Part shown: positions 8,501-15,350 of the stretch, one piece after another
How positions within the stretch are numbered: the first letter of the stretch is position 1
How the letters are laid out: the number at the start of each line of letters is the position of its first letter
Assembly: GCA_046758085.1 (NCBI GenBank)
Contig: JBHHZP010000029.1
Location: forward strand, 1 to 31,048
Source: VRUB01 sp046758085
Lineage (GTDB): Bacteria > Pseudomonadota > Gammaproteobacteria > Acidiferrobacterales > SPGG2
DNA: 31,048 bases
Direction: 5' to 3'
Translations under genes and position numbers: made by a program
Notes under the pieces: generated by a model
The model's database searches: none
What the model saw: only the letters and a program-made list of their open reading frames with translations
Told to the model about the DNA's origin: nothing

Positions 8501-8652
8501 GCGCCAATGGAGATCTTTTCGTATCACAGGAATACCGAGACAGGAACTTTAAGAGACAGTACTTCAACTTCCTGACAAACGGTGACCCTGAGGCACTCAT
8601 TCGGACCGCCCCAGACAATGCGTGGTATTTCCCCGTCTACGTGATCAAGTAA
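5572..8652 (+). CDS. Large exported protein with zinc-dependent phospholipase C-like N-terminal domain
   Basis: This protein has 1026 residues with a signal peptide in the first 27 or so. The first 250 residues carry the ligand pattern of the zinc-dependent phospholipase C / S1-P1 nuclease fold: D-A-H-R-A-I-N near the mature N-terminus, an acidic E-D followed by H-F-H-Y-P-L-H-P-W-D, then H-L-V-A-D-G-S-V-P-A-H-A-R-N-D with a further His and E-x-W-L-E. In that family three zinc ions hydrolyse phosphodiester bonds, so lipase or nuclease activity is possible but unproven. The remaining 700 or so residues are beta-rich. Residues 400-500 resemble a beta-sandwich, and the rest I do not recognise. 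Translation is coupled to the preceding gene by an ATGA overlap. It probably acts in the periplasm, at the surface or outside the cell. Confidence 0.75.
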   Translation: MRHRHRLAQILSLILIASVVSQPSWPYGLDAHRAINDGAVSRSSLNDYLTDVLALEEGIAATFNDRDVRDWIRLGSAFEDNPRRRAANHFHYPLHPWDQALLTDFPGSLAAIESSVLWAQNPNQHPFLGKEDPWSWVNARRELFDALTLSDATERDVAFGNSFRALGQVLHLVADGSVPAHARNDSHVGGEPFETWLEAQAQTRLGERPEDARARFLSTFAPASVAFSPTVLGTTPNPLAPNPIAKVFDTDTYHGTEATLGLTTGDTVGITEFSNANFFSADTIFADSFIGNERFFPFPSRTNVEKLPDTTNNRQYWRKTGPGVPVDHLATVSRLDFFRQGGAPLTGGLDPVVHDEYARLLIPRAVGYSTGVIDYFFRGRLEAVDPEFTDTGVRLKVKNAIDAEETPEWARERLYAKDRQGKASEFVVTVSFKQADEERLIASDLVSLTVDEFIEPGKTSTETLSFTLPAPPADATDIEYRLIFRGRLGEEDDAVAVGLIAPASGFIVRPNYLPDDGISGNRLIVRSAGQWRLTEESNLQGGNIDWKGAYVNRRPTKVLSWSGPQARYFPDASGNPFSSNIYQNGERFARLPAVLGAAITKDAAGKEWLVAVSWGGNADIVYRRPNEKSNSFALFDPLTNPTGWQVIGRFPWEADFKPPNRPWFFNGKGNKAQTMRPVEDLEPNKPVWQRDPNKLDRLLIEIDIDSASATLTNLGNLGGITDTIAIESVLEGQAPRGLCDTRPTPNASGHEHGELRITRDFEGEYIVAVDYKDDTEVLGKIVAEGHDTYTAVVDKDWACKPVPFTLTHDTYVETFNHSGTESTDLIIGNSGKSVNIESLSHSGSGTLTHFPPIRDDTTGNSTSTLSRRTSFELLYLDLRNDLYAANYRDQASTGTGVVTGKQVCADRPSHSTETLRTSYTNEIVIDERTDNFANSSCNDGANFLPGRRPPFADFPFGTKTFYPTVRIGTAPGSWAVSANGDLFVSQEYRDRNFKRQYFNFLTNGDPEALIRTAPDNAWYFPVYVIK

Positions 8653-8756
8653 TGGCGATACGTCCGCATGTTGTAGTGGGCCGGCGGTCGCAGGCGTACC
8701 GGGTCGGCGGGACATAGCCCCTGGCCCTTGGGAAACGGGGCGAGAATTAGGCTCTC

Positions 8757-8906
8757 CTACAAGGGGTGCGACCGGATGGTTTTGATCACGTCGCCGATCG
8801 AGATCACGCCGATCAGTTTTTTCCCCTCCAGCACGGGCAGGTGGCGGGCTGAAATAACAGGCCAGGTGTTCTTGCGATGGGTAGGCTTAATTGCCGATGG
8901 GACTTA
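8757..8906 (-). pseudogene. C-terminal CBS-domain remnant
   Basis: On the minus strand, codons from about 8846 down to the TAG at 8759-8757 read R-H-L-P-V-L-E-G-K-K-L-I-G-V-I-S-I-G-D-V, then I-K-T-I-R-S-H-P-L. This is the end of a CBS domain, an adenosyl-nucleotide-binding regulatory module. The usual first half of the domain is missing, and a stop lies in frame at 8906-8904. The fragment is therefore not a working gene unless a frameshift joins upstream sequence that I cannot identify. It lies alone in the 396-bp gap between the exported-protein operon and the aldo/keto reductase. Confidence 0.6.
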
Positions 8907-9048
8907 TCCCACACACTTGACCATGGGCGCTTTCACTATCAAGCCCTTTCGGTTAGTCGGAAAATTGTCACCGGGACAACTTCATGCAAGCTTTGCGAGC
9001 CCGATATGCAGGTTGACGCCAATAACGCGGGCGCACGAGTCATGCACC

Positions 9049-9915
9049 TTAGAACCTGGCCTGGTCTATCGCCTCGCGCTCTGCGTCGCTCAAGCTCAGC
9101 GCAGCCGCACGGGCCGAGTCCACGGCGTGCGCGACGGTCCTCGCGCCGGGGATCGGAATGATATTCGGCGCCTGCGCCAGCAGCCAGGCCAGCACGATAG
9201 CGTGCGCTGAGGCGCCGCGCCGGTTCGCGATCGGTTGCAGGGCAGGATTTTGCGGCAGCGTCTTGTTCAGACCTGCGCCGCCAAGCGGTGCGAAAGCGAG
9301 CAGCCCGATTCCCCGCTCCGTACAGTAACGCGCGACACCGTCGTCCAGGGCCTGGCGGGCAAACGGGCTCAGACGGTTCTGCACCGTAACGATGGGAACG
9401 ATCGAATGGGCTTTCTTGATCTGGTTCACCGACACATTGGACAGACCGACCCAGCGAATTTTGCCTTCGCGCTGCAGCTCGGCCAGCGCGCCTACGCTTT
9501 CCACAAACGGCACTTGCGGGTCGGGCGCGTGGAGCTGGTACAGCGCGATACAGTCCACGTCGAGGGCCTTGAGCGAATGCTCGCACGCTCGCTTCAGCCG
9601 CTCCGGGCGTGCGTCACTTTCCCAGCGCCCTTGCGGTCGCGCCAGTCCGCCCTTGGTCGCGACCAACACCGACGCCCGCGCACCGGACCATGACTTCAGT
9701 GCCCTGGCGATCAGCCGCTCATTGTGCCCGACGTCACCGTTGTCGAGGCAGTAGACGTTGGCAGTGTCGATCAGCGTCACGCCGGCATCGAGCACGGCGT
9801 GGATAACGCGAACCCCTACCGACTCGTCCGGTCTACCCTGAATCGAAAGTGGCATCGCACCGAATCCGATGGCCGAAACACGCGGTGCTCCCGGCCCAAG
9901 CGATCTGGTTTGCAT
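9049..9915 (-). CDS. Aldo/keto reductase
   Basis: This 288-residue NADPH-dependent oxidoreductase of the AKR (beta/alpha)8-barrel superfamily probably reduces an aldehyde or ketone in the cytoplasm. The start region reads L-G-x-x-x-P-R-V-S-A-I-G-F-G-A-M. The catalytic tetrad is visible: Asp and Tyr in D-T-A-N-V-Y, Lys in A-T-K-G-G and His in Y-Q-L-H-A-P-D-P. The C-terminal cofactor motif I-P-I-P-G-A-R-T is present. Length is slightly below the common 310-340 residues of the family, but no motif is missing. The gene starts 19 bp after the dioxygenase gene on the same strand, so the two are likely co-transcribed. The substrate cannot be read from the sequence. Confidence 0.9.
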   Translation of the reverse strand: MQTRSLGPGAPRVSAIGFGAMPLSIQGRPDESVGVRVIHAVLDAGVTLIDTANVYCLDNGDVGHNERLIARALKSWSGARASVLVATKGGLARPQGRWESDARPERLKRACEHSLKALDVDCIALYQLHAPDPQVPFVESVGALAELQREGKIRWVGLSNVSVNQIKKAHSIVPIVTVQNRLSPFARQALDDGVARYCTERGIGLLAFAPLGGAGLNKTLPQNPALQPIANRRGASAHAIVLAWLLAQAPNIIPIPGARTVAHAVDSARAAALSLSDAEREAIDQARF

Positions 9916-9934
9916 GGCTGATCTCGCAGATGGG

Positions 9935-10801
9935 TTATGGAAATGCTACAGCGTCGGCCAACGAGCGATTATCTTCGATGTGGCGAAACCATGTTGTCAT
10001 TATCTCGGTGCCAGCGCAATCAACGTTGGGCGCCCCGCGATTGTTGTGCATATCGTCGATATTCACCGTTCTGGTCTCGATACTGAACCGTGCCCGACCG
10101 GATGTATTAGATACGCTCGCGTGCAGTTGGGCGCTGGAGAAACACAATATGTCTCCCGGCTGCACCACGACCCGCAGCTCCGATGAGGTATCGACCGGCT
10201 CGCTGGGCTCCGGTGCCGACGGATAGCCGACGGGCTCGCCCAGCTGGGCAGCTTTGCGGCGAGCGACGAACTCGCGGATGCTCCAGCTACCACTCGTGTT
10301 CTGGACGCCGTGCGACCAATAGTAGGGGTAAAACGCGATCGTGCGCTCCGCAGTCAAGGGATAAATCGGCGCCCACCAGTTGGTTTGCTGATGCAGATTC
10401 GAACCCCAGGTATCGCGGTGAAATCCGATCTTTGACACCTGGCCGCCAGCATGTGTGCCCCCGTGGGGCAAGATACGCAGGTGCAGCTTGTCCCAATAGG
10501 TTCGGCCCAGGTCCACGCCAACCTCCTGCAGCGCGGTCGCGAAAAGCGCCGTGGGTTTTGAGTGCTGCTGGTAGCGTTGCTGCAATGCCGCCACCATCGG
10601 CAGGTAGACATTGCGGCTAAGCGAGAACTGTGCTTTTTCAGGATCGTGGGGATCCAATGACTTTCTTATCAGCGTGTCGGAAAAAATACGCAACGCCTTT
10701 ATCGCCGGCACGTCCTTGAAGACCAGGATCTTGCCCGCATAGATCAATTCAGCGCGCGCGCCATCACTTAGCTCCCGCGAGACCTGGTGCAGCCAATTCA
10801 T
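9935..10801 (-). CDS. Phytanoyl-CoA dioxygenase-like 2OG-Fe(II) oxygenase
   Basis: This 288-residue protein looks like a non-haem iron, 2-oxoglutarate-dependent dioxygenase. The iron-binding facial triad is readable: H-R-D within G-F-H-R-D-T-W-G-S, and the distal His in F-S-S-A-Q-L-H-A-S-V-S-N. This is followed by R-A-R-F-S-I-E-T-R, which supplies the Arg that binds 2-oxoglutarate. Such enzymes hydroxylate or halogenate small molecules, and the substrate here is unknown. There is no signal peptide, so it is cytoplasmic. It is followed after 19 bp by the aldo/keto reductase, suggesting that the pair act in one small pathway, perhaps hydroxylation then carbonyl reduction. That link is inference. 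Confidence 0.75.
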   Translation of the reverse strand: MNWLHQVSRELSDGARAELIYAGKILVFKDVPAIKALRIFSDTLIRKSLDPHDPEKAQFSLSRNVYLPMVAALQQRYQQHSKPTALFATALQEVGVDLGRTYWDKLHLRILPHGGTHAGGQVSKIGFHRDTWGSNLHQQTNWWAPIYPLTAERTIAFYPYYWSHGVQNTSGSWSIREFVARRKAAQLGEPVGYPSAPEPSEPVDTSSELRVVVQPGDILCFSSAQLHASVSNTSGRARFSIETRTVNIDDMHNNRGAPNVDCAGTEIMTTWFRHIEDNRSLADAVAFP

Positions 10802-10859
10802 TCCGCTGATCCCCAGCGCTCGATACCCGTGCGTGGCGCTCGGCGCAGGCCCGGGGAAG

Positions 10860-11333
10860 CTAGCGCCTGATCTTGACGGTGATCTTTTGCCGTCCCCATT
10901 TTAACGCCTTCTTGCGTGTGCGGAAGTACACATCGAGACGGTTCGGTCCTTTTATCGCCGATCCCGTGTCCTCGACCACCCCCTCACCGTAGCCGGGGAT
11001 GATCATCTTCGTGCCATAGGGATAGTAGCGGATATCCGCGGCGACGGTCCCCTTCCTGGCCTTGGTGCCGCTTGAGGTGATACCGACCTTCTTGCGCTTG
11101 CCTTTATTGGGCCCGCTGGCGACATACTTGCGCCAGAACCGTACCTTTCCGCGCTTCCAGTTGGTGCTGATCTTGTCCGACGAGTATGCGGTGACTATCA
11201 TTTTGCGTTTTTCATAGGATGCACAGCCCGGAAGCACGAGCGCGGAGGCTGCAATAACCAGTATCACGGCGGCGGCCCAGTGCCTGTGCACTGCGTGCCG
11301 TCCTGAGCGTTTTTTTGTACCGGAAATCACCAA
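10860..11333 (-). CDS. 3D-domain lipoprotein (putative peptidoglycan-active protein)
   Basis: A hydrophobic stretch ends in a lipobox (L-P-G-C), so the mature protein is probably lipid-anchored facing the periplasm. The C-terminal 110 residues carry the 3D domain: V-T-A-Y-S near the start, a middle motif A-A-D-I-R-Y-Y-P-Y-G-T, and V-E-D-T-G-S-A-I-K-G-P-N-R-L-D-V-Y-F. These provide the three conserved aspartates. The fold is a double-psi beta barrel related to MltA and RlpA, so a role at the cell wall is likely. The open frame begins with TTG at 11333 and GTG at 11330. A GTG at 11291, nine bases after AGGA, is an equally good start. It lies first in the minus-strand group with the dioxygenase, 58 bp away. 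Confidence 0.8.
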   Translation of the reverse strand: MVISGTKKRSGRHAVHRHWAAAVILVIAASALVLPGCASYEKRKMIVTAYSSDKISTNWKRGKVRFWRKYVASGPNKGKRKKVGITSSGTKARKGTVAADIRYYPYGTKMIIPGYGEGVVEDTGSAIKGPNRLDVYFRTRKKALKWGRQKITVKIRR

Positions 11334-11533
11334 TCAAAGGTACTCTGTCAGGCGAATTGTAACGCAAACACAACAGCCGGAGGGAGGTGCCCCACGGCGG
11401 AAGATCAAGCTTGCCTGGCCTCGCTCGCCGCGTGTTATTGCGCTCCCGTAACTGGTATCGACGCGGGTTAGTCGAACTCGCACGCACGGGTGACAATACT
11501 CTTATACGCTCCCACATAGTTAAGGAATATCGA

Positions 11534-12769
11534 ATGCGTAACCCGATCACTCTCGATGTTGAGTTTGTCCGCCATCATTTTCCGGGTCTGAACGAATGGG
11601 CATTCTTCGAGAATGCCGGCGGCACATACGTGCCGCGGTCGGTGATCGATCGTATTCATCGCTACATGACTGAAACCCAGGTGCAGCCCGGCGGTGACTA
11701 CACGGCGTCGATCCGCGCGGCGGAACAAATCGCCGAGAGCCAACGGCTCATGGCCGAGATGATCAACGCTGCGCCGGACGAGATTGTCATCGGGCCATCG
11801 TCGACCATGAACGTCTACGTCCTCTCACACGCCTTGCGGCCGTGGTTGCAACCGGGCGATGAGCTGGTGGTGACCAACCTCGACCACGAGACCAACATCG
11901 GCGCCTGGCGGCGCCTGGCGGAGCTTGGCGTCGTTATCAAGGAATGGCAGCTGAATCCCGGCACCGCCGAGCTTGAGATCGAGCGGCTCGAGGCATTGCT
12001 TACGGAGCGCACCCGGCTGGTCTGCTTCACCTACTGCTCCAACATCTCCGGGGCGATCTACGACGTCCGGGCCATCACGCGTCTGGTACACGATGCCGGT
12101 GCGCTGGCCTGTGTCGATGCGGTCGCCTACGCCCCGCACCGGCCACTCGACGTGAAGGCGCTCGATGTCGACTTCTGCATCTTCAGCACGTACAAGCTCT
12201 ACGGCCCACACCTGGCGATCCTCTACGGAAAGCGCGAGCATCTGCTCGAGGCGCATGGCCAGAATCATTTCTTCATCGGTGAGCGCGATATCCCGCTCAA
12301 GCTCAACCCCGGCGGTGTGAACCACGAGTTGACGGCCGCACTTGCCGGGATCAGCGACTACTTCGATGCTATCTATGCTCATCATTTCCCCGACAAACCA
12401 GCGGACCGGCATCAGCGCATGGTCGATGTCTTCGAGCTCATCGCCAATCACGAAGAGGTGCTTGCAGCGCGCTTTATTGATTTATTGAAAACAAAGTCCA
12501 AGGTGCGCCTCATCGGCCGCGCGACGGCGGATATGGCCCGCCGTGCGCCCACCTTCTCCTTTGTGGTTGCGGGGCGTAATTCGGAAGAGTTCCCCGGCCG
12601 GCTCGCGAAGCATCGGGTGGCCATTCGGTCCGGACACTTCTACGCGGCGCGCTGCATTAAGGCGCTGGGCCTCGCGTCTCAAAACGGCGTCGTGCGTGCC
12701 AGTATGGTGCATTACAACACCCTCCGTGAAGTCGACCGGCTGATCGCGCGCCTCGATGAGGTGCTGTGA
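11534..12769 (+). CDS. Class V aminotransferase, cysteine desulfurase-like
   Basis: This 411-residue PLP enzyme of fold type I is close to the cysteine desulfurase/selenocysteine lyase group (VC1184-like subfamily). The PLP-binding Lys is K221 in S-T-Y-K-L-Y-G-P-H, and the Asp that contacts the pyridine nitrogen is D195 in C-V-D-A-V-A-Y-A-P-H. The C-terminal R-S-G-H-F-Y-A motif, which binds the substrate carboxylate in class V enzymes, is present. I chose the ATG at 11534, with AAGGA seven bases upstream, over the longer frame from 11387 because the protein family begins near this Met. No SUF or ISC partner genes are adjacent. Ferrochelatase follows after 83 bp. True activity (desulfurase, lyase or transaminase) is uncertain. 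Confidence 0.85.
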   Translation: MRNPITLDVEFVRHHFPGLNEWAFFENAGGTYVPRSVIDRIHRYMTETQVQPGGDYTASIRAAEQIAESQRLMAEMINAAPDEIVIGPSSTMNVYVLSHALRPWLQPGDELVVTNLDHETNIGAWRRLAELGVVIKEWQLNPGTAELEIERLEALLTERTRLVCFTYCSNISGAIYDVRAITRLVHDAGALACVDAVAYAPHRPLDVKALDVDFCIFSTYKLYGPHLAILYGKREHLLEAHGQNHFFIGERDIPLKLNPGGVNHELTAALAGISDYFDAIYAHHFPDKPADRHQRMVDVFELIANHEEVLAARFIDLLKTKSKVRLIGRATADMARRAPTFSFVVAGRNSEEFPGRLAKHRVAIRSGHFYAARCIKALGLASQNGVVRASMVHYNTLREVDRLIARLDEVL

Positions 12770-12852
12770 TAGGCTATCGTGCCTGCCCGCGCCGTAAAGC
12801 CTGTGGGCGCCCGGTCACCGAATCGATCCGTTCACGCCGAACAACATAGATC

Positions 12853-13914
12853 ATGGCACGCCGAGGATTGCTGCTGATCAATCTCGGGACACCCGATGAT
12901 CCGGGCGTACCTGCAGTGCGACGCTACCTGAAGGAGTTCCTGTCTGACCCGTGCGTGCTCGATATCAATCCATTATCAAGAGCCATATTGCTCTACGGTG
13001 CGATTCTGCCGTTCCGGTCACCGCAGTCCGCTAGCGCGTACAAGAAAATATGGACAGAACGTGGATCGCCGCTGCTCGTTCACAGCCAGGACCTTGCACG
13101 CAAGCTCGCTACTGCGCTCGGCGACGCCTGGCAGGTCGAGCTCGGCATGCGTTACCAGAACCCCTCCATCGCCGCGGCCCTGGACCGTTTTCGCAGTGAA
13201 GGAATCGACCGGATGGTCGTGTTTCCGCTCTTCCCGCACTACTCGTCCGCCGCCTGGGGCTCGGCCATCGAGAAGCTAACGACTGAGGCCCGCAAGCGCT
13301 GGAGCGATCCCGCACTAACGATCGTTGCACCCTACTACGACCATCCGGCGTTCATCGGCGCTGTTACCGGGATAGTGCGCCCGCTGCTCGCGGGCTTCCA
13401 ACCGGACAGGATCGTCTTCAGCTATCACGGGCTGCCCGAGCGACAAATTCTCAAGAGCGATACCTCCGGCGGTAAGCATTGTCTGCAAAGCAACGCCTGT
13501 TGCGCCACGATCACTTCAGCCAACCAAAACTGTTACCGCGCACAGTGTTTCGCCACCTCACGCGCGCTCGCTGCAAGCCTCGGCTTGCCGGCAGACGCCT
13601 GGGAAACCACCTTTCAGTCGCGCATGGGACGCATCCCGTGGATCCGCCCGTATACCGACGAGCGTGTGCGTGAGCTCGCCAAGAGCGGTGTTCGCCGACT
13701 CGCCGTTCTGAGCCCCGCATTTACCGCCGACTGTCTCGAGACTCTCGAGGAAATCGGCATCCGCGCGCGCGCGGACTTCATCGCCCACGGCGGTACCGAG
13801 CTGTGCCTGGTACCCTCGCTGAACAGCGTGCAGCCATGGGTCGACGGCATCGTAACCATAGCCACGCAGGCATCCGCCGCCGCCCATGCCAAGCAGAATC
13901 CGGCGGAATCCTAG
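12853..13914 (+). CDS. hemH: Ferrochelatase
   Basis: This 353-residue protein inserts Fe(II) into protoporphyrin IX, the last step of protohaem synthesis. The start reads G-L-L-L-I-N-L-G-T-P-D, then Y-L-K-E-F-L-S-D. The active-site His is H192 in S-Y-H-G-L-P-E-R, and the metal-path Glu lies in F-T-A-D-C-L-E-T-L-E-E. F-Q-S-R-M-G-R-I-P-W-I-x-P-Y-T is conserved. Between residues 207 and 232 there is an insertion with five cysteines (210, 216, 217, 227, 232) that E. coli HemH lacks. Comparable internal cysteine motifs bind a [2Fe-2S] cluster in some bacterial ferrochelatases. No strong Shine-Dalgarno is visible. It follows the class V aminotransferase by 83 bp, so co-transcription is possible. 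Confidence 0.95.
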   Translation: MARRGLLLINLGTPDDPGVPAVRRYLKEFLSDPCVLDINPLSRAILLYGAILPFRSPQSASAYKKIWTERGSPLLVHSQDLARKLATALGDAWQVELGMRYQNPSIAAALDRFRSEGIDRMVVFPLFPHYSSAAWGSAIEKLTTEARKRWSDPALTIVAPYYDHPAFIGAVTGIVRPLLAGFQPDRIVFSYHGLPERQILKSDTSGGKHCLQSNACCATITSANQNCYRAQCFATSRALAASLGLPADAWETTFQSRMGRIPWIRPYTDERVRELAKSGVRRLAVLSPAFTADCLETLEEIGIRARADFIAHGGTELCLVPSLNSVQPWVDGIVTIATQASAAAHAKQNPAES

Positions 13915-13989
13915 GGCCTGGATACCTGCAATAGTATGCAGCGTGGGTCGTGTCACCGCGTACGGTCGTCCGCTAATCCGCTGTTTTTC

Positions 13990-14018
13990 TTGACCCCTGC
14001 GGTGGACCCAACTATATG
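13990..14018 (+). promoter_or_regulatory. Sigma-70-type promoter
   Basis: TTGACC (13990-13995) and TATATG (14013-14018) are separated by exactly 17 bases. Transcription would begin near 14025, which fits a start at 14058 and rules out the longer frame from 14016. Confidence 0.65.
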
Positions 14019-14057
14019 AGAGCAAGGGTGCATTTCTTCTACGGAGGTACAGGACCC

Positions 14058-14507
14058 ATGCTCACAAGGATTAATTTATCTAGGATTAATTTATCTCTTA
14101 TATTCGCCATGGCGTTGATCCTGCCGCTGGCAGTTACGGCAGCGTCCAAGGCGCCACCGAACTTCAGTCGGATCACCCATACTGGCAAGGTGGTAGCGGG
14201 CAAACTCATCGAAATCGGGCTTGATCTCAAGGGCATCAAGCTGGAGGCGGTTACATTCTCCGGTGATGAGGCCGTTGTCGTGGTGTGGAACAGAACACCG
14301 AGCAGCGTAACCGGACACGTGGGTATCGCCCTTTATGACAAAAAGAACCGGATGATCGCGGCGGAATCGGATTCCCAGTCCTTTACTCGGACCTTCACCA
14401 AGATCCGCTCTGGCAAGACCGCAAACTTCAAGATAAAGTTTGGAAAGTTCATGTCAAACTTCAAGAATGCCGCGCGCTACCGCCTCGTGTTTGTAACCAG
14501 ATCATGA
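14058..14507 (+). CDS. Small secreted protein of unknown function
   Basis: About 149 residues are encoded. An N-terminal signal peptide (hydrophobic I-F-A-M-A-L-I-L-P-L-A-V-T-A-A-S) suggests export. The mature part is rich in beta-prone residues and lysines, with blocks such as G-H-V-G-I-A-L-Y-D-K-K-N-R and R-Y-R-L-V-F-V-T. This resembles small beta-sandwich periplasmic proteins, but I recognise no family. The start at 14058 has GGAGG ten bases upstream and lies downstream of a good promoter. The gene ends 27 bp before a strong intrinsic terminator, so it is a single-gene transcript. The first residues hold a duplicated five-residue unit (R-I-N-L-S twice) from a 15-bp tandem repeat. Confidence 0.75.
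   Translation: MLTRINLSRINLSLIFAMALILPLAVTAASKAPPNFSRITHTGKVVAGKLIEIGLDLKGIKLEAVTFSGDEAVVVVWNRTPSSVTGHVGIALYDKKNRMIAAESDSQSFTRTFTKIRSGKTANFKIKFGKFMSNFKNAARYRLVFVTRS
14067..14096 (+). repeat. 15-bp perfect tandem duplication in a signal peptide
   Basis: AGGATTAATTTATCT occurs twice without a gap (14067-14081 and 14082-14096). It keeps frame and duplicates R-I-N-L-S in the n-region of the signal peptide. It is A/T-rich in a GC-rich region. Confidence 0.95.
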
Positions 14508-14534
14508 CAGACACGTAGCGAATGACGTTTGTCT

Positions 14535-14560
14535 AAACCCCGCCTAGTGCGGGGTTTTTC
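14535..14560 (+). terminator. Rho-independent terminator
   Basis: A perfect 9-bp stem (AAACCCCGC and GCGGGGTTT) with a five-base loop is followed by further T residues. It sits 27 bp after the stop of the small secreted protein gene. Confidence 0.9.
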
Positions 14561-14682
14561 TTTTGCAACATTCCGACGACCATAGGCAGCGGGGATTTCC
14601 CCAAGCCGCCCCTTAACCGCTGCGCCCGCACGAGCATGTTCCCCACGGTCCCGGCCCGAGAGTTGTCGCCGACCGTCAGCGC

Positions 14683-14712
14683 TTGCCCGTTTGCCTGGCC
14701 CTTCGCTATGAT
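14683..14712 (+). promoter_or_regulatory. Candidate promoter of the sodC-like gene
   Basis: TTGCCC (14683-14688) and TATGAT (14707-14712) are 18 bases apart, and the start codon at 14775 has AGGAGA eight bases upstream. The hexamers match reasonably, but there is no independent support. Confidence 0.4.
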
Positions 14713-14774
14713 GATCGTGCACGAGCCCGAATCGTGAGGGCGGGCGGCCGCCCTTTGACAGGAGATCGCCAATC

Positions 14775-15291
14775 ATGAAGAAGAGATTGCTATGGTGGTG
14801 TGCCACACTCTCCGTATTCATCCCATTGGCCGCGGCCGCCGCAGAAACGGCGACCGCCGAGATCGTCAACGCATCCGGGCGAACCATCGGCAAGGCGCTG
14901 TTGCAGCAGGGGCCAACCGGTGTAGTGATCTTCATAGAGGTAAACGAGCTCCCCCCCGGGACCCCATGGCATTCACTTGCACAGCGTGGGAACGTGCGAG
15001 CCGGACTTCAAGGCCGCCAAGGGTCACATCAACCCGCACGAGCGCAAACATGGCCTGCTTAATCCCGAGGGACCCGGCCGCCGCGATTTACCTAACCTCT
15101 TCGTTGCCATGAACGGGTCCGCGAACACGGAGTTCTTCACGGCACGAGTGTCGCTCAAGCGAGGAACGGCCCCGCTACTGAACGACAACGGCTACGCCTT
15201 CATCATCCATGCGAACCGCGACGACCACATGTCGCAGCCGATCGGCGGCGCCGGTGGCCGAATTACCTGCGGCGTAATCAAGGAGATGTGA
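14775..15291 (+). pseudogene. sodC: Frameshifted Cu/Zn superoxide dismutase
   Basis: The product would be a periplasmic Cu/Zn superoxide dismutase with a signal peptide (A-A-A-A-A-E junction). The reading frame is broken. The first frame runs to 15062 and the second, from about 14958 to 15291, carries the rest. The shift maps to a run of seven C at 14951-14957, where six would restore N-E-L-P-P-G-P-H-G-I-H-L-H-S-V-G. The second part keeps the copper His pair, G-H-I-N-P, R-K-H-G, both disulfide Cys, the late His (I-I-H-A) and the active-site Arg (G-G-R-I-T-C-G-V). The fourth zinc site is altered: family members read G-P-H-A-G-D-L-P-N-L, here G-P-G-R-R-D-L-P-N-L, so the zinc His is lost. A homopolymer sequencing error is possible for the shift, but not for the missing His. 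Confidence 0.85.
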
Positions 15292-15350
15292 CGCGCTCGG
15301 TCGCAGTCTGCGATTTGCATGGCACCCGCTGTTGCGGTGCCCGTCCCTCA

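Noticed and set aside
11901..11920. Two direct copies of GCGCCTGGCG
   Set aside because: They lie inside the aminotransferase coding region and simply encode conserved residues (A-W-R-R-L-A); no sign of a mobile repeat.
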